DNA of 45,728 nucleotides from the NCBI GenBank assembly GCA_023954475.1, contig JAMLHW010000022.1, forward strand, positions 1-45,728. Direction: 5' to 3'. Positions 15,783 through 24,347 of the stretch are shown here, one piece after another. The translations under genes were made by a program, and so were the position numbers. Each line of letters opens with the position of its first letter. The stretch's first letter is position 1. Source of the DNA: Anaerolineae bacterium. GTDB taxonomy: Bacteria; Chloroflexota; Anaerolineae; Promineifilales; Promineifilaceae. The notes under the pieces are model-generated. The model was not told the DNA's origin. It did not search any database and saw only the letters and a list, made by a program, of their open reading frames with translations.

Positions 15783-17228
15783 ATGACAGCCACCACCCCG
15801 CATTGGGTCAAGGACGCCGTTTTCTATCAAATCTTCCCCGACCGCTTTGCCCGCAGCAGTCGCGTCTACAAACCAGACTATTTATGTGATTGGGGTGCGC
15901 CGCCAACCTATCACAATTTCATGGGTGGCGACTTACTCGGCATTGCAGAGAAACTCGATTATATTGCCGATTTGGGCGTCAATGCACTCTACCTGAACCC
16001 CATCTTTATCTCGGCTTCTAACCATCGCTACCACACAAATGATTACCTACAGGTCGATCCGCTTTTGGGCGGCAACAAAGCTTTTGCAGAATTGTTGGAC
16101 GAAGCCCACAAACGCAACATTCGGGTTATTCTGGATGCAGTTTTCAACCATGCCGGGCGCGGCTTCTTCCAGTTTAATCATCTGCTCGAATGCGGCCGAG
16201 AATCGCCGTATTTGAACTGGTTCCACATCTACGGTTGGCCCGTCAATGCGTACAACGAACACGAACCGCCCAATTATGCTGCCTGGTGGGGTATGCACGC
16301 GCTGCCAAAATTCAATACAGATACACAAGCTGTACGCGATTATCTCTGGAATGTCGGCACGTACTGGCTGGAGCAAGGCATTGACGGTTGGCGCCTTGAT
16401 GTACCCAACGAGATCGACGATGATGAATTCTGGCGCGAGTTTCGGCGGCGCTGCCGGGCGATCAATCCGGAAGCGTATATCGTCGGTGAATTGTGGCACG
16501 AAGCACACCGCTGGTTGCAGGGCGACCAGTTTGACGGTCAGATGAATTACCCGTTTACCCGGGCCGTGCTGGGCTTTTTCGTCGGTGAACGTCTAGATCA
16601 ATCGGAAATTTCGAATACGGGTTATGGGTACATCTCGCCACTGAGTGCAGAGCAATTTTCGGCCGAATTGGATCGCATCAACAACCATTTGTACGATTGG
16701 GACGTGGTATTGGCCCAAATGAACATGCTCGGCAGTCACGATACACCACGCCTTTCCACACTGGCACGCCATGACAAATCGGCCATTCGACTCATGTATC
16801 TATGCCAAATGACAATGCCCGGCGCACCGAACATTTACTACGGCGATGAAATTGGCTTGCCGGGTCACCACGATCCCGATAATCGACGCGCATTTCCGTG
16901 GCACGACGAAACGTCCTGGGACAACGGATTGCGCAACGAACTCAAGCAATTCATTCAACTGCGGCACGAGACACCTGCACTGCGCTACGGAACATTTGAA
17001 CCGTTGGTGGCGCAGGATGGTGCTGTCGTTTACATGCGACGCACAGCGGAACAAACGGTAATCGTCGCCTTTAATGCACGCCCCAAAGCAATTGCAATCG
17101 ATATTCCATGGCCTGACAATGCCCCGCAAAACTTCGATCCGCTGTTACCTGCCGGTGCGACTAGGGTTTCGGCCGAAGGGAAAACGACACTGCCCAAACG
17201 AGACTGCCGGATATGGATCTCGCGCTGA
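15783..17228 (+). CDS. GH13 alpha-amylase family enzyme (neopullulanase/cyclomaltodextrinase-like)
   Basis: A glycoside hydrolase family 13 enzyme acting on alpha-1,4 glucans or cyclodextrins. The four conserved regions are visible: DAVFNHAGR (region I), GWRLDVPNEI with the nucleophile Asp (II), IVGELWHE with the acid/base Glu (III) and LGSHDTPR (IV). It starts directly in the barrel (VKDAVFYQIFPDRFARS), without the N-terminal CBM34 domain of classical neopullulanases (481 against about 580 aa). No signal peptide is present, so it is cytoplasmic and would act on imported maltodextrin. The long open extension upstream of ATG 15783 runs antisense to ybaK and is not coding. It lies directly upstream of a sugar ABC transporter. 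Confidence 0.9.
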   Translation: MTATTPHWVKDAVFYQIFPDRFARSSRVYKPDYLCDWGAPPTYHNFMGGDLLGIAEKLDYIADLGVNALYLNPIFISASNHRYHTNDYLQVDPLLGGNKAFAELLDEAHKRNIRVILDAVFNHAGRGFFQFNHLLECGRESPYLNWFHIYGWPVNAYNEHEPPNYAAWWGMHALPKFNTDTQAVRDYLWNVGTYWLEQGIDGWRLDVPNEIDDDEFWREFRRRCRAINPEAYIVGELWHEAHRWLQGDQFDGQMNYPFTRAVLGFFVGERLDQSEISNTGYGYISPLSAEQFSAELDRINNHLYDWDVVLAQMNMLGSHDTPRLSTLARHDKSAIRLMYLCQMTMPGAPNIYYGDEIGLPGHHDPDNRRAFPWHDETSWDNGLRNELKQFIQLRHETPALRYGTFEPLVAQDGAVVYMRRTAEQTVIVAFNARPKAIAIDIPWPDNAPQNFDPLLPAGATRVSAEGKTTLPKRDCRIWISR

Positions 17229-17273
17229 GCTGCATCCCCGTCGCAACCCTTTACACACGGTTAACATAGCAAG

Positions 17274-17301
17274 TTGCCGACGCGTTTCGCCGTGTTATAA
17301 T
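17274..17301 (+). promoter_or_regulatory. Promoter of the sugar transporter operon
   Basis: TTGCCG (17274-17279) and TATAAT (17296-17301) with a 16-bp spacer, 108 bp upstream of the permease start. An AGGAG lies before ATG 17410. Confidence 0.45.
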
Positions 17302-17409
17302 GTTCGCAGACACACCGCTTTGCCGCACTTGTGTCACTGACCTGTCACATGATTGACAGCTTGAGCCATAGCTTTTTCTACCGCATACTATTTCCACCCA
17401 GGAGAACGT

Positions 17410-19062
17410 ATGGCTACTGAAACGGTTTCACAGAAATCACAGCCTTCAACTGCCAGCCACAGACTGCTCAGTGGACGCTCCAAACGCATTCTGCGCGAGA
17501 ACCTCACCGCCTACCTCTTCCTAAGCCCTGCCCTCCTCATTGTTTTTGCCTTTGGCATCTTTCCCATCTTTTTTGCCGGATATGTCAGCCTTTACAAATG
17601 GCGTATCAAACAAAATGAATATCGTGGTTTAGCCAATTATGTCACCGCGATGGGCGACGTCGCCTACGTATTCTTCTTTCTGATTGCCATTGCCCTGGCA
17701 ATCGTCGGCATCCTGGAAATCGTCAAAGTTGTGCGCACAAGCAAGAAACAGGAGATGCCGTTTTACGTACCGTTCCTGTCACTGATTCCAGGCGCAATTA
17801 TTGCCTACGGTTTATTGGAAATTATATTGCGGCTCATCACACGCTTTGCACAGCAAGAAGCTATTGATGCCGGTGAAGCGTCAGTACTGGGAAACATTTG
17901 GCTGGGATTGGTGTTAATCCTCATCGGCGTTGTCTTAAGTTTGATCGTGCGCCGTTTACAAAGTCGGCTGAGTGACAATCGCCTCTTTTTGCCTGATTTT
18001 ACGATACCGGCCGTTGCAATTGTCGCCACATTGGGCCTCGCCGTTATTTTGGGAAGCTTTACATTGGAGCAATTACAGCAATCAGAGCGTTATGGTCTGG
18101 CCGTCGTCCGTATCGCTTACCTGGCATCGGCGCTGGTGCTGCTGGCAATTGGCTATTTGATCTGGATGTGGGGCGCACGTCAGGATTCAAACAGACGGCT
18201 GTTATTATCCATCATTGCGGCAACTGTATTTATTGCCGGCGGCGTATGGCTGGCAACGATTTGGCCAGTCGTCAGCAAAGGTGCCGACGTCAAATTCTAC
18301 GAATCCCTCGCGGCAACCGTCTGGTACTCAATGTTGACCGTGCCGGTACAACTCGGTATCGCTATGGCATTGGCCTACATGCTTTATCAACCAATTTGGG
18401 GCAAAGGCCCGTTGCGGGTAATTTATTTCATTCCTTATATTGCTCCGGCAGTTGCAACAGCCGGTATTTTCAGCGTACTCTTTTCACTGCGCCCAACCAG
18501 TTTTGCTAATCAGATTCTGGTTGCACTGGGAGGCGAACCAGTGAAATGGTTGTCAGATCCCGGCAATGCCGTCGGCACGTTACTAGAATCATTTGGCCTG
18601 ATTTCTCCGGCGACTGCATCTTCTGTCACCTTCGGCCCCAGTCTGGCGCTTCTCGTCGTCATTTTCTACAATATCTGGGTCTTTGTCGGATATGATACCG
18701 TCATCTTTTTGGCTGGTCTCGGCAATATTCCCAATACATTGTATGAAGCAGCGCGCATCGACGGTGCGAGTAGCTGGAAATTGTTCCGGCATATCACCTT
18801 CCCTCTACTTTCCCCCACCACTTATTTCTTGTCCGTAATCTCCATTATCGGCACATTCAAAGCGTTTACACACATCTACGTTTTGCGCACGCCGGCAGCA
18901 CAAGGCACAATGGATACGGCCAGTGTGTACTTTTTTGTGACGTTTTTCCGAGGCGCTCGTTTTGGCTTTTCGACATCAATGGCCATTGTGTTATTTGTCA
19001 TCATTTTGGTCTTGTATCTGATACAGAACCGCATCGCGCAACGGAGTGTGTTCTATGGATAA
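17410..19062 (+). CDS. Sugar ABC transporter permease, MalF-like, with polytopic insertion
   Basis: Inner-membrane permease of a carbohydrate (CUT1-type) importer. TM1 is LTAYLFLSPALLIVFAFGIF (about 33-52). The conserved permease core starts near residue 297 (FYESLAATVWYSMLTVPVQL) and holds the ATPase-contact EAA loop NTLYEAARIDGASSWKLFRH. Between them is an insertion of roughly 220 residues with about six hydrophobic helices, absent from ordinary 300-residue sugar permeases and unlike the soluble periplasmic P2 loop of E. coli MalF. AGGAG precedes ATG 17410. It overlaps the next permease by 8 bp. No ATPase gene accompanies it, so a shared MsmK/MalK-type ATPase encoded elsewhere is inferred. 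Confidence 0.88.
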   Translation: MATETVSQKSQPSTASHRLLSGRSKRILRENLTAYLFLSPALLIVFAFGIFPIFFAGYVSLYKWRIKQNEYRGLANYVTAMGDVAYVFFFLIAIALAIVGILEIVKVVRTSKKQEMPFYVPFLSLIPGAIIAYGLLEIILRLITRFAQQEAIDAGEASVLGNIWLGLVLILIGVVLSLIVRRLQSRLSDNRLFLPDFTIPAVAIVATLGLAVILGSFTLEQLQQSERYGLAVVRIAYLASALVLLAIGYLIWMWGARQDSNRRLLLSIIAATVFIAGGVWLATIWPVVSKGADVKFYESLAATVWYSMLTVPVQLGIAMALAYMLYQPIWGKGPLRVIYFIPYIAPAVATAGIFSVLFSLRPTSFANQILVALGGEPVKWLSDPGNAVGTLLESFGLISPATASSVTFGPSLALLVVIFYNIWVFVGYDTVIFLAGLGNIPNTLYEAARIDGASSWKLFRHITFPLLSPTTYFLSVISIIGTFKAFTHIYVLRTPAAQGTMDTASVYFFVTFFRGARFGFSTSMAIVLFVIILVLYLIQNRIAQRSVFYG

Positions 19063-20143
19063 TAACGTGCAGTCCACACCCTGGTATCGAAAAATCAAGA
19101 TCAGCCGCATCTTGCTCTATGGTGTGCTGATTGCATACGCCCTGGTTTCTGTATTGCCGTTTTTAGTCATGCTCAGCACATCATTGATGACGTTGGGTGA
19201 AGCCAATTCCGGCAGGTTCCTGCCAAGCCTGGGAGATGACAGTGACATTACGAATTGCATTGTCTATCGTCGTGAAGAAGTCTTCAACGAGGAAGGCGTG
19301 CCGGAGATTAAGACTCATTTCGTTATTGACGTAGCGCCTGAAGCGGAGCAGGCGCAATATCCCGGCTTCCGCAGCACGACAGTAGAGCCTGACCCGACGC
19401 AGGAAGATATTTTCAGCATCCCATTTTTTACAAACTATTGCGGTGCGTGGGAAGGCGGTGACCTGGGTCGCTATATGCTGAATACGGTACGCATCACGGC
19501 GATTCAGGTTGTTGGTACGGTCATATTTGTCACGCTGGCTTCCTATGCTTTTGCACGCATGGAGTTTGTTGGGCGGGAGTTAATTTTCGCCATTTTGCTG
19601 GCGACATTGATGATTCCCGCCATTGTACAGAACTTGCCCAATTTCCTGACTGTGACGGAAATCGGCCGATGGTTTGGTGCTAGTGGATTGGGACTATGCG
19701 GTGAAAAAGCAAACTGCTGGATCAATAACTGGCCGGCGCTAACGATTCCGTTTATGGCGACAGCCGTGTCGATCTTCCTGCTGCGTCAGCATTTCGCCAC
19801 TATTCCGGACGAACTGTGGGATGCTGCCCGTATGGACGGCTCCGGACATGTGCGCTTTCTGATACAGATTGTGCTGCCCATTTCAAAAGCTGCCTTGTTC
19901 GTCGTCATCTTGTTTGCTTTTATTGCCGCCTGGAATGACCTGGCCTGGCCGTTGCTCGTGACTAACGGCCCAGATTGGCGTCCAATTTCTGTGGGCTTAC
20001 AATCGTTCTTTGATGGTGAGCAAAACTTCCCGAACCTGCGCATGGCCGGCGCGATGATCGCCATTTTGCCCATCTTGTTGCTCTACGCTGTGACGCAACG
20101 CACATTTATTGAGGGGCTTAGTCAAAGCGGACTTAAAGGTTGA
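19055..20143 (+). CDS. Sugar ABC transporter permease, MalG-like
   Basis: Second permease of the importer. After TM1 (LLYGVLIAYALVSVLPFLVM) an extra extracytoplasmic loop of about 80 residues contains NCIVYRREEVF and ends FFTNYCGAWEGGD. The core follows (YMLNTVRITAIQVVGTVIFV), with the EAA-type loop DELWDAARMDGSGHVRF. A further cysteine pair lies in LCGEKANCWINNW, outside the membrane; disulfides are possible but inferred. I choose ATG 19055 (GGAG 8 bases upstream), overlapping the end of the first permease, rather than GTG 19046. Length 362 aa against about 280 for typical MalG-like permeases. A small GTGCG/CGCAC hairpin at 20147-20160 follows. Confidence 0.88.
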   Translation: MDNNVQSTPWYRKIKISRILLYGVLIAYALVSVLPFLVMLSTSLMTLGEANSGRFLPSLGDDSDITNCIVYRREEVFNEEGVPEIKTHFVIDVAPEAEQAQYPGFRSTTVEPDPTQEDIFSIPFFTNYCGAWEGGDLGRYMLNTVRITAIQVVGTVIFVTLASYAFARMEFVGRELIFAILLATLMIPAIVQNLPNFLTVTEIGRWFGASGLGLCGEKANCWINNWPALTIPFMATAVSIFLLRQHFATIPDELWDAARMDGSGHVRFLIQIVLPISKAALFVVILFAFIAAWNDLAWPLLVTNGPDWRPISVGLQSFFDGEQNFPNLRMAGAMIAILPILLLYAVTQRTFIEGLSQSGLKG

Positions 20144-20319
20144 TGAGTGCGCAAACGCACCCCGACTGGAACCGCTATTATGAGCATTCTCGATTTGCCG
20201 ACATGATATGAAACACAGTAAACTAGTATGGAGGTGATTCTATACGCGAAACACCAACAACTGTGTCAACTTAACTTTTCGTATTTGAACATCTAAACCA
20301 TTCAGAGGAGAATGAAAGA

Positions 20320-21912
20320 ATGAAAAACCGCAAAACATTTAGTTGGCTTTTGATCCTAACCCTGCTTATGACATTTGTGCTGGTCGCCTGTAATTCAGAC
20401 AGTTTGGAGAGCACAATCGAAGATGCAGCCAGTCAGGTCGAACAAGCTGCCGAACAAGTCGGCGAAAATGCACAAGAAATCGCTGATGCTGCTGAAGAAA
20501 CAGCGCAAGAGGTTGAAGAGACCATTGATGATGCCGCTGCTGCTGCTGACGAAGTTGTACAGGAAGCTGCTGACACGGTGGAAGAGGCTGCTGGTTCGGC
20601 CGAAGAAGCTGCCGACGAGGCAATGGTCGAAGTTGACTACGATACAGCCATTTACGGCATGATCGACGATCTCGATTTGACCGGTACAGAAGTCTTGTTC
20701 TGGCACCAGCATACCGGTGGTCGTGAAGAAGAACTGGCCAAAATCGTTGACGAATTCAATGCCAATAACGAGTATGGCATCACGGTCGTTGCCAGCAACG
20801 AAGGTGGCTATGGTGATATTTACGACAAAATGATTGCCGGCCTCACTACCGGTGAAGTTCCGGAACTGGTTGTGGCTTATCAGAACCAGGCTGCTGCTTA
20901 CCAAGTAGCAGATGGCCTTATCAGCCTTGACCCCTACATCAACGATCCGGTTTACGGTCTTTCAGAGGAAGATCGCGCAGACTTCTTTGCTGCCTTCATC
21001 GATTCTGACAGATTGCCGCAATTCGATGGTGCATCATTCGGCTTCCCACCCAACCGTTCACTTGAAGCCATGTACTACAATCAAGACTGGCTGGAAGAGC
21101 TCGGCTATGACGGCCCACCGACAACGCCGGATGAATTTGTCGAAATGGCTTGCGCCGCTGCTGCACAACCGTTTAGCGCCAACCCGGAACCTGAACTGAA
21201 TACTGGCTTCGAAGTCAGAATTGACGCTTCGGCTGTGGCTGCATGGGCATTTGCTCGCGGCGTTGACGTCTACGACTACGAGAACAATCAATTCACATAC
21301 AACACACCTGAGCTACAAGAAGCGCTCGCTTTGCTGGCGCAAGCTGTCAACGATGGTTGTATGGCCCAGGTTGCTGAACAGTACGGCGATCAAAATGACT
21401 TTGGCGCCGGTAAAACACTATTTTACCAGGGTTCAACATCCGGTTTGCCATTCGTCCGTTCCGCAGTTGATGACGGTGCGACAGGTGGTTTTAACTGGTC
21501 AATCGCTCCAATTCCGTACACCACTGCTGAGCCGGTCATGAATATCTACGGCGCCAGCGTCAGCGTTCCGAAAACAACACCGGAACAGCAATTAGCTGCC
21601 TGGTTGTTCCTGAAGTATTACACAAGCTCCGACATTCAGGCCCGTTGGGCAGAGGCGAGCAACTACTTCCCGGTGCGCGCCAGTGTTGTTGAAGGCTTGA
21701 GTGACTACATTGCCGAAAATCCCGCATACGAAGCAGGCTTTGAATTGCTGAAATATGCCAAAGCTGAGCCACCAGTTGCCGGCTACGACAATGTCCGTGA
21801 TGAAGCTTCGCAAGCAATGAGTGCCATCGTCTTCGAAGGCGCCGACATTGAGGAAACGTTGGCCAATCTGGACGCAACTGCAAACCAGTTACTGGCTGAC
21901 TCCGCTCCGTAA
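20320..21912 (+). CDS. Sugar-binding lipoprotein of ABC importer with long helical spacer
   Basis: Solute-binding protein (family 1) of the adjacent importer. The lipoprotein signal peptide ends in LVAC with Cys24 as lipidation site. Residues about 27-101 are an Ala/Glu/Asp-rich, proline-free segment in roughly 11-residue repeats (QEIADAAEETA, QEVEETIDDAA), probably a long amphipathic helix or coiled coil. The binding domain follows from TEVLFWHQHTGGREEELAKI and includes NRSLEAMYYNQDWLEELGYD, GPPTTPDEFVEMACAAA and AAWLFLKYYTSSDIQARWAE. The start has GAGGAG upstream. Gene order is unusual, with the binding protein last, after 176 bp that may hold a separate promoter. Maltodextrin specificity is inferred from the amylase gene. 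Confidence 0.9.
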   Translation: MKNRKTFSWLLILTLLMTFVLVACNSDSLESTIEDAASQVEQAAEQVGENAQEIADAAEETAQEVEETIDDAAAAADEVVQEAADTVEEAAGSAEEAADEAMVEVDYDTAIYGMIDDLDLTGTEVLFWHQHTGGREEELAKIVDEFNANNEYGITVVASNEGGYGDIYDKMIAGLTTGEVPELVVAYQNQAAAYQVADGLISLDPYINDPVYGLSEEDRADFFAAFIDSDRLPQFDGASFGFPPNRSLEAMYYNQDWLEELGYDGPPTTPDEFVEMACAAAAQPFSANPEPELNTGFEVRIDASAVAAWAFARGVDVYDYENNQFTYNTPELQEALALLAQAVNDGCMAQVAEQYGDQNDFGAGKTLFYQGSTSGLPFVRSAVDDGATGGFNWSIAPIPYTTAEPVMNIYGASVSVPKTTPEQQLAAWLFLKYYTSSDIQARWAEASNYFPVRASVVEGLSDYIAENPAYEAGFELLKYAKAEPPVAGYDNVRDEASQAMSAIVFEGADIEETLANLDATANQLLADSAP

Positions 21913-21964
21913 TCTTTTAACTGAAGTTCAGAGGTCCCCAAAGACTTCCGAACTGTTTGTAACG

Positions 21965-22000
21965 AAAAGCCTCAGGGAAATTCCCTGGGGCTTTTGTTTT
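21965..22000 (+). terminator. Intrinsic terminator of the sugar transporter operon
   Basis: AAAAGCCTCAGGGA pairs with TCCCTGGGGCTTTT (one G-T pair) over a 3-base loop, followed by GTTTTT. It is 53 bp past the binding-protein stop. Confidence 0.85.
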
Positions 22001-22031
22001 TCGGTGGCAGCGCTCAAAACGGGGCAACGTA

Positions 22032-22060
22032 TCTGAATGCCAGCCAAAAACCGCTATAAT
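22032..22060 (+). promoter_or_regulatory. Promoter of the inositol-monophosphatase gene, near-leaderless
   Basis: TATAAT (22055-22060) ends 9 bases before ATG 22070. A weak -35 candidate (TCTGAA, 22032-22037) lies 17 bp upstream. It follows the terminator at 21965-22000. Confidence 0.4.
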
Positions 22061-22069
22061 CACGGCGGT

Positions 22070-22870
22070 ATGAACCAACAACAAGCTATCCTGCAAACAG
22101 CAATTGAAGCAGCGCGTGCGGCCGGTGCACTGGCATTGGCGCGGCGTGGTCATTCGCTTGCTGTTGAACAAAAGGGGTTTCGCGATTTTGTTACGGCAGC
22201 CGACAAGGAGGCGCAGCGCCTGATCATTGATTTGATCGGTGAACGTTTTCCAGATCACGGGATTATTGCTGAGGAAGAAGATGACAGCTTATCGGCCGAA
22301 TCCGATACTGTCTGGATCATCGACCCCATAGACGGAACCAGCAACTACGCCAACGACATTCCCGTTTTTGCCGTCTCCATTGCCGTAGCCCACCACAAAC
22401 ATCCGCTAATCGGCGTCGTTTACGATCCCGTCCACGATCAATTGTTCAGCGCCGTGGCCGGAGAAGGCAGCACCGTCAATGGCCAACCACTACAAGTCAA
22501 CAGCAAAAATGGGTTAGGTGATGCCTTTTTGGCCCTCGACTGGAGTCGCGGCGGTAGCCAACGCCAGACTACGCTCGATATTCTGGGCGTACTGGCTCAC
22601 GAAGTGCGCACCGTGCGTGCTGTTGGGTCAGCGGCACTGGCAATCGTCTGGATTGCTGCCGGTCGCCTCGACATCTATTTCAACATCAATCTGAAGCTGT
22701 GGGACATTGCCGCCGCCGGATTGATCGTGCAAGAAGCGGGCGGACAGGTCGGCGGTTTTGACGGACGCCTTTTCGATCTGCGCGACGCGGCATCATGGGG
22801 CGTCGTCGCCAACAAACCATTGTACGCTCAAACAGTTGCCTGCTTGCAGCCATACACCAGTGCTTCATGA
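22070..22870 (+). CDS. Inositol monophosphatase family phosphatase
   Basis: Mg-dependent sugar/inositol phosphatase (266 aa). The metal motifs are present: IIAEEEDD (about 76), WIIDPIDGTSNYANDIPVFA with DPxDGT near residue 95, and WDIAAAGLIVQEAGGQVGGF near 220. Related to SuhB, histidinol phosphatase (HisN) or CysQ; the substrate cannot be assigned. The frame opens at 22037, but the stretch before ATG 22070 contains the -10 box, so the later start is chosen. Its stop overlaps the next start by four bases (ATGA), which indicates co-translation with the PEP-domain-like protein. Confidence 0.9.
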   Translation: MNQQQAILQTAIEAARAAGALALARRGHSLAVEQKGFRDFVTAADKEAQRLIIDLIGERFPDHGIIAEEEDDSLSAESDTVWIIDPIDGTSNYANDIPVFAVSIAVAHHKHPLIGVVYDPVHDQLFSAVAGEGSTVNGQPLQVNSKNGLGDAFLALDWSRGGSQRQTTLDILGVLAHEVRTVRAVGSAALAIVWIAAGRLDIYFNINLKLWDIAAAGLIVQEAGGQVGGFDGRLFDLRDAASWGVVANKPLYAQTVACLQPYTSAS

Positions 22871-23577
22871 AACCGGAAGACATGAACTTCATCCGGTTTG
22901 GCAGCCGGGAAAAACCATACAAGAAGCTGGGCGTCGCGCCCAAAGCCCAATTGCTCAACCTCGCCGTCCGCGCCGGATTACCGGTGCCCAATGGCATCGT
23001 CATCCTCGATGGGGTGTGGGCGCGTCTACAAGAGTGGGGTGTCATGGCCGTCGATGGTGAGGATGTGCATGTGACCAACGGGGCATTTCTGCTGGAAGTG
23101 ATGGCGCTGCACCAATTAAAACGTTCCGTAGTGGTGCTCAGAGCTTTTTCGGAACAGGGATCAGAAGGCCCGCAACATTCTGGACTGCCTGTGGCTCCCG
23201 ATGACCCGGAGCGGTTAATTCGCACATTGATCGCTACGTGGCAGTCGGGCGCGGAGCAAACGACCCGGCGCGACATGATTGTGATGGAATATGTTGCTGC
23301 GAAGAGAAAGGGTCATGTGCAGTTGGGAATCGGTGATTCGGCCGATTCCGCCACCATCATCGATTGGTCAACTGAACAGACGACGACGATTGCCTTACCG
23401 CAGCTCAGCCGCTGGCAACGTCCGACTGCTGCGCAACCAGTTGCACGTCGCCTACAACAACTGCTGCGCGGTGTGCGCCGTTCATTCGGCCGAAAGCATA
23501 TAGCCCGGATTGAATGGGTCGATGACGGCAAGGTATGCTGGCTAGTGCGACTCGATCACGCGGACGCGCCGGAATAG
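22867..23577 (+). CDS. Degenerate PEP/pyruvate-binding (PPDK N-terminal-like) domain protein
   Basis: A 236-residue protein I can only place by faint resemblance. LGVAPKAQLLNLAVRAGLPV followed by PNGIVI looks like the glycine-rich opening of pyruvate phosphate dikinase/PEP synthase N-terminal domains. SVVVLRAFSEQGSEG resembles the ATP-grasp strand with Arg and Ser, and RIEWVDDGKVCWLVRLDH resembles the closing DIEWA...LLQ strand. The domain is about 100 residues shorter than usual and has no PEP-binding or phosphohistidine domain, so catalysis is doubtful. It starts in a four-base overlap (ATGA) with the phosphatase gene and overlaps the convergent ABC permease gene by 22 bp. Confidence 0.55.
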   Translation: MKPEDMNFIRFGSREKPYKKLGVAPKAQLLNLAVRAGLPVPNGIVILDGVWARLQEWGVMAVDGEDVHVTNGAFLLEVMALHQLKRSVVVLRAFSEQGSEGPQHSGLPVAPDDPERLIRTLIATWQSGAEQTTRRDMIVMEYVAAKRKGHVQLGIGDSADSATIIDWSTEQTTTIALPQLSRWQRPTAAQPVARRLQQLLRGVRRSFGRKHIARIEWVDDGKVCWLVRLDHADAPE

Positions 23578-24344
23578 CTGCGAATGCCGTAACGCCAGAA
23601 GAGCCGCGCTACAACGAACAAGCCGATGCCGACGCCAAAGGCTAGTGCAAATGTGGTGGGGGTTATTCGGCCGATAAGCGCCTCAGCCGGAACCGTCACC
23701 GCAAATGCAATCGGCACGACAAACGTCAGCACAGCTCGCAAACCCGTCGGATAGATGTTCACCGGCCAACGTCCGGCGACAAACATCGCGTTAAAAATCT
23801 GAAACATATTGTCGACGCGAATCATCCAGAATGCCATTGTCCCCAAAATCATCCAAAAACTGTAAACAATGACCATGCCGATGCCGAGCAACAGCGCAGC
23901 CAGGACAATCTGCAAGATCGTGATTTGCGCCTGCATACGCCATAATGCCCAGCCAATAATGGCTAAACCCAGCACGACATCGATCAGCTTCCACAATTGA
24001 AACTGGCGTGTCGACGCCATGAACTGGGCATCCACCGGCTTTGTCAATACAAAATCAAACGTACCCTTCTGCACATCCTGCATAAAACGCTGCATACTCG
24101 GATCGATGGCGAACGTAATGACACCGCCGATCATAATGTAAACGCCGACTAAGGCCAGCAATTGATTTGCGCTCCAATCGCCCAAAGTGGCCGTGTGATC
24201 AAAGACAATGATGATGCCCCCAACTGCGACCGTCAGTGACAGGATCGACTCCAAAATCTGCACCCAGAAATTGGCGCGATATTCCAATTCACCCAGCACA
24301 CTGAGGCGTAGAAATGTGGAGAAAAGTGTCAGGTAACGTCGCAT
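23556..24344 (-). CDS. ABC-2 type exporter permease (second subunit)
   Basis: A 262-residue membrane protein of the ABC-2 permease class (PF06182-like). It has about six hydrophobic segments: ILSLTVAVGGIIIVF, LLALVGVYIMIGGVITFAID, ILQIVLAALLLGIGMVIVYS, MILGTMAFWMIRV, AVLTFVVPIAFAVTV and TFALAFGVGIGLFVVARLFW. The family-typical FDFVLTKPVDAQF loop is present. It pairs with the neighbouring permease gene, three bases away, to form a heterodimeric channel for the ATPase encoded at 25166-26155. The transported substance is unknown. Its 3' end overlaps a convergent gene by 22 bp. Confidence 0.85.
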   Translation of the reverse strand: MRRYLTLFSTFLRLSVLGELEYRANFWVQILESILSLTVAVGGIIIVFDHTATLGDWSANQLLALVGVYIMIGGVITFAIDPSMQRFMQDVQKGTFDFVLTKPVDAQFMASTRQFQLWKLIDVVLGLAIIGWALWRMQAQITILQIVLAALLLGIGMVIVYSFWMILGTMAFWMIRVDNMFQIFNAMFVAGRWPVNIYPTGLRAVLTFVVPIAFAVTVPAEALIGRITPTTFALAFGVGIGLFVVARLFWRYGIRSYSGASA

Positions 24345-24347
24345 TGA

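Noticed and set aside
20221-20240. GGAGGTGATT resembling a perfect anti-16S Shine-Dalgarno sequence
   Set aside because: No start codon follows at a proper distance and no open frame is attached, so it is not a gene start.
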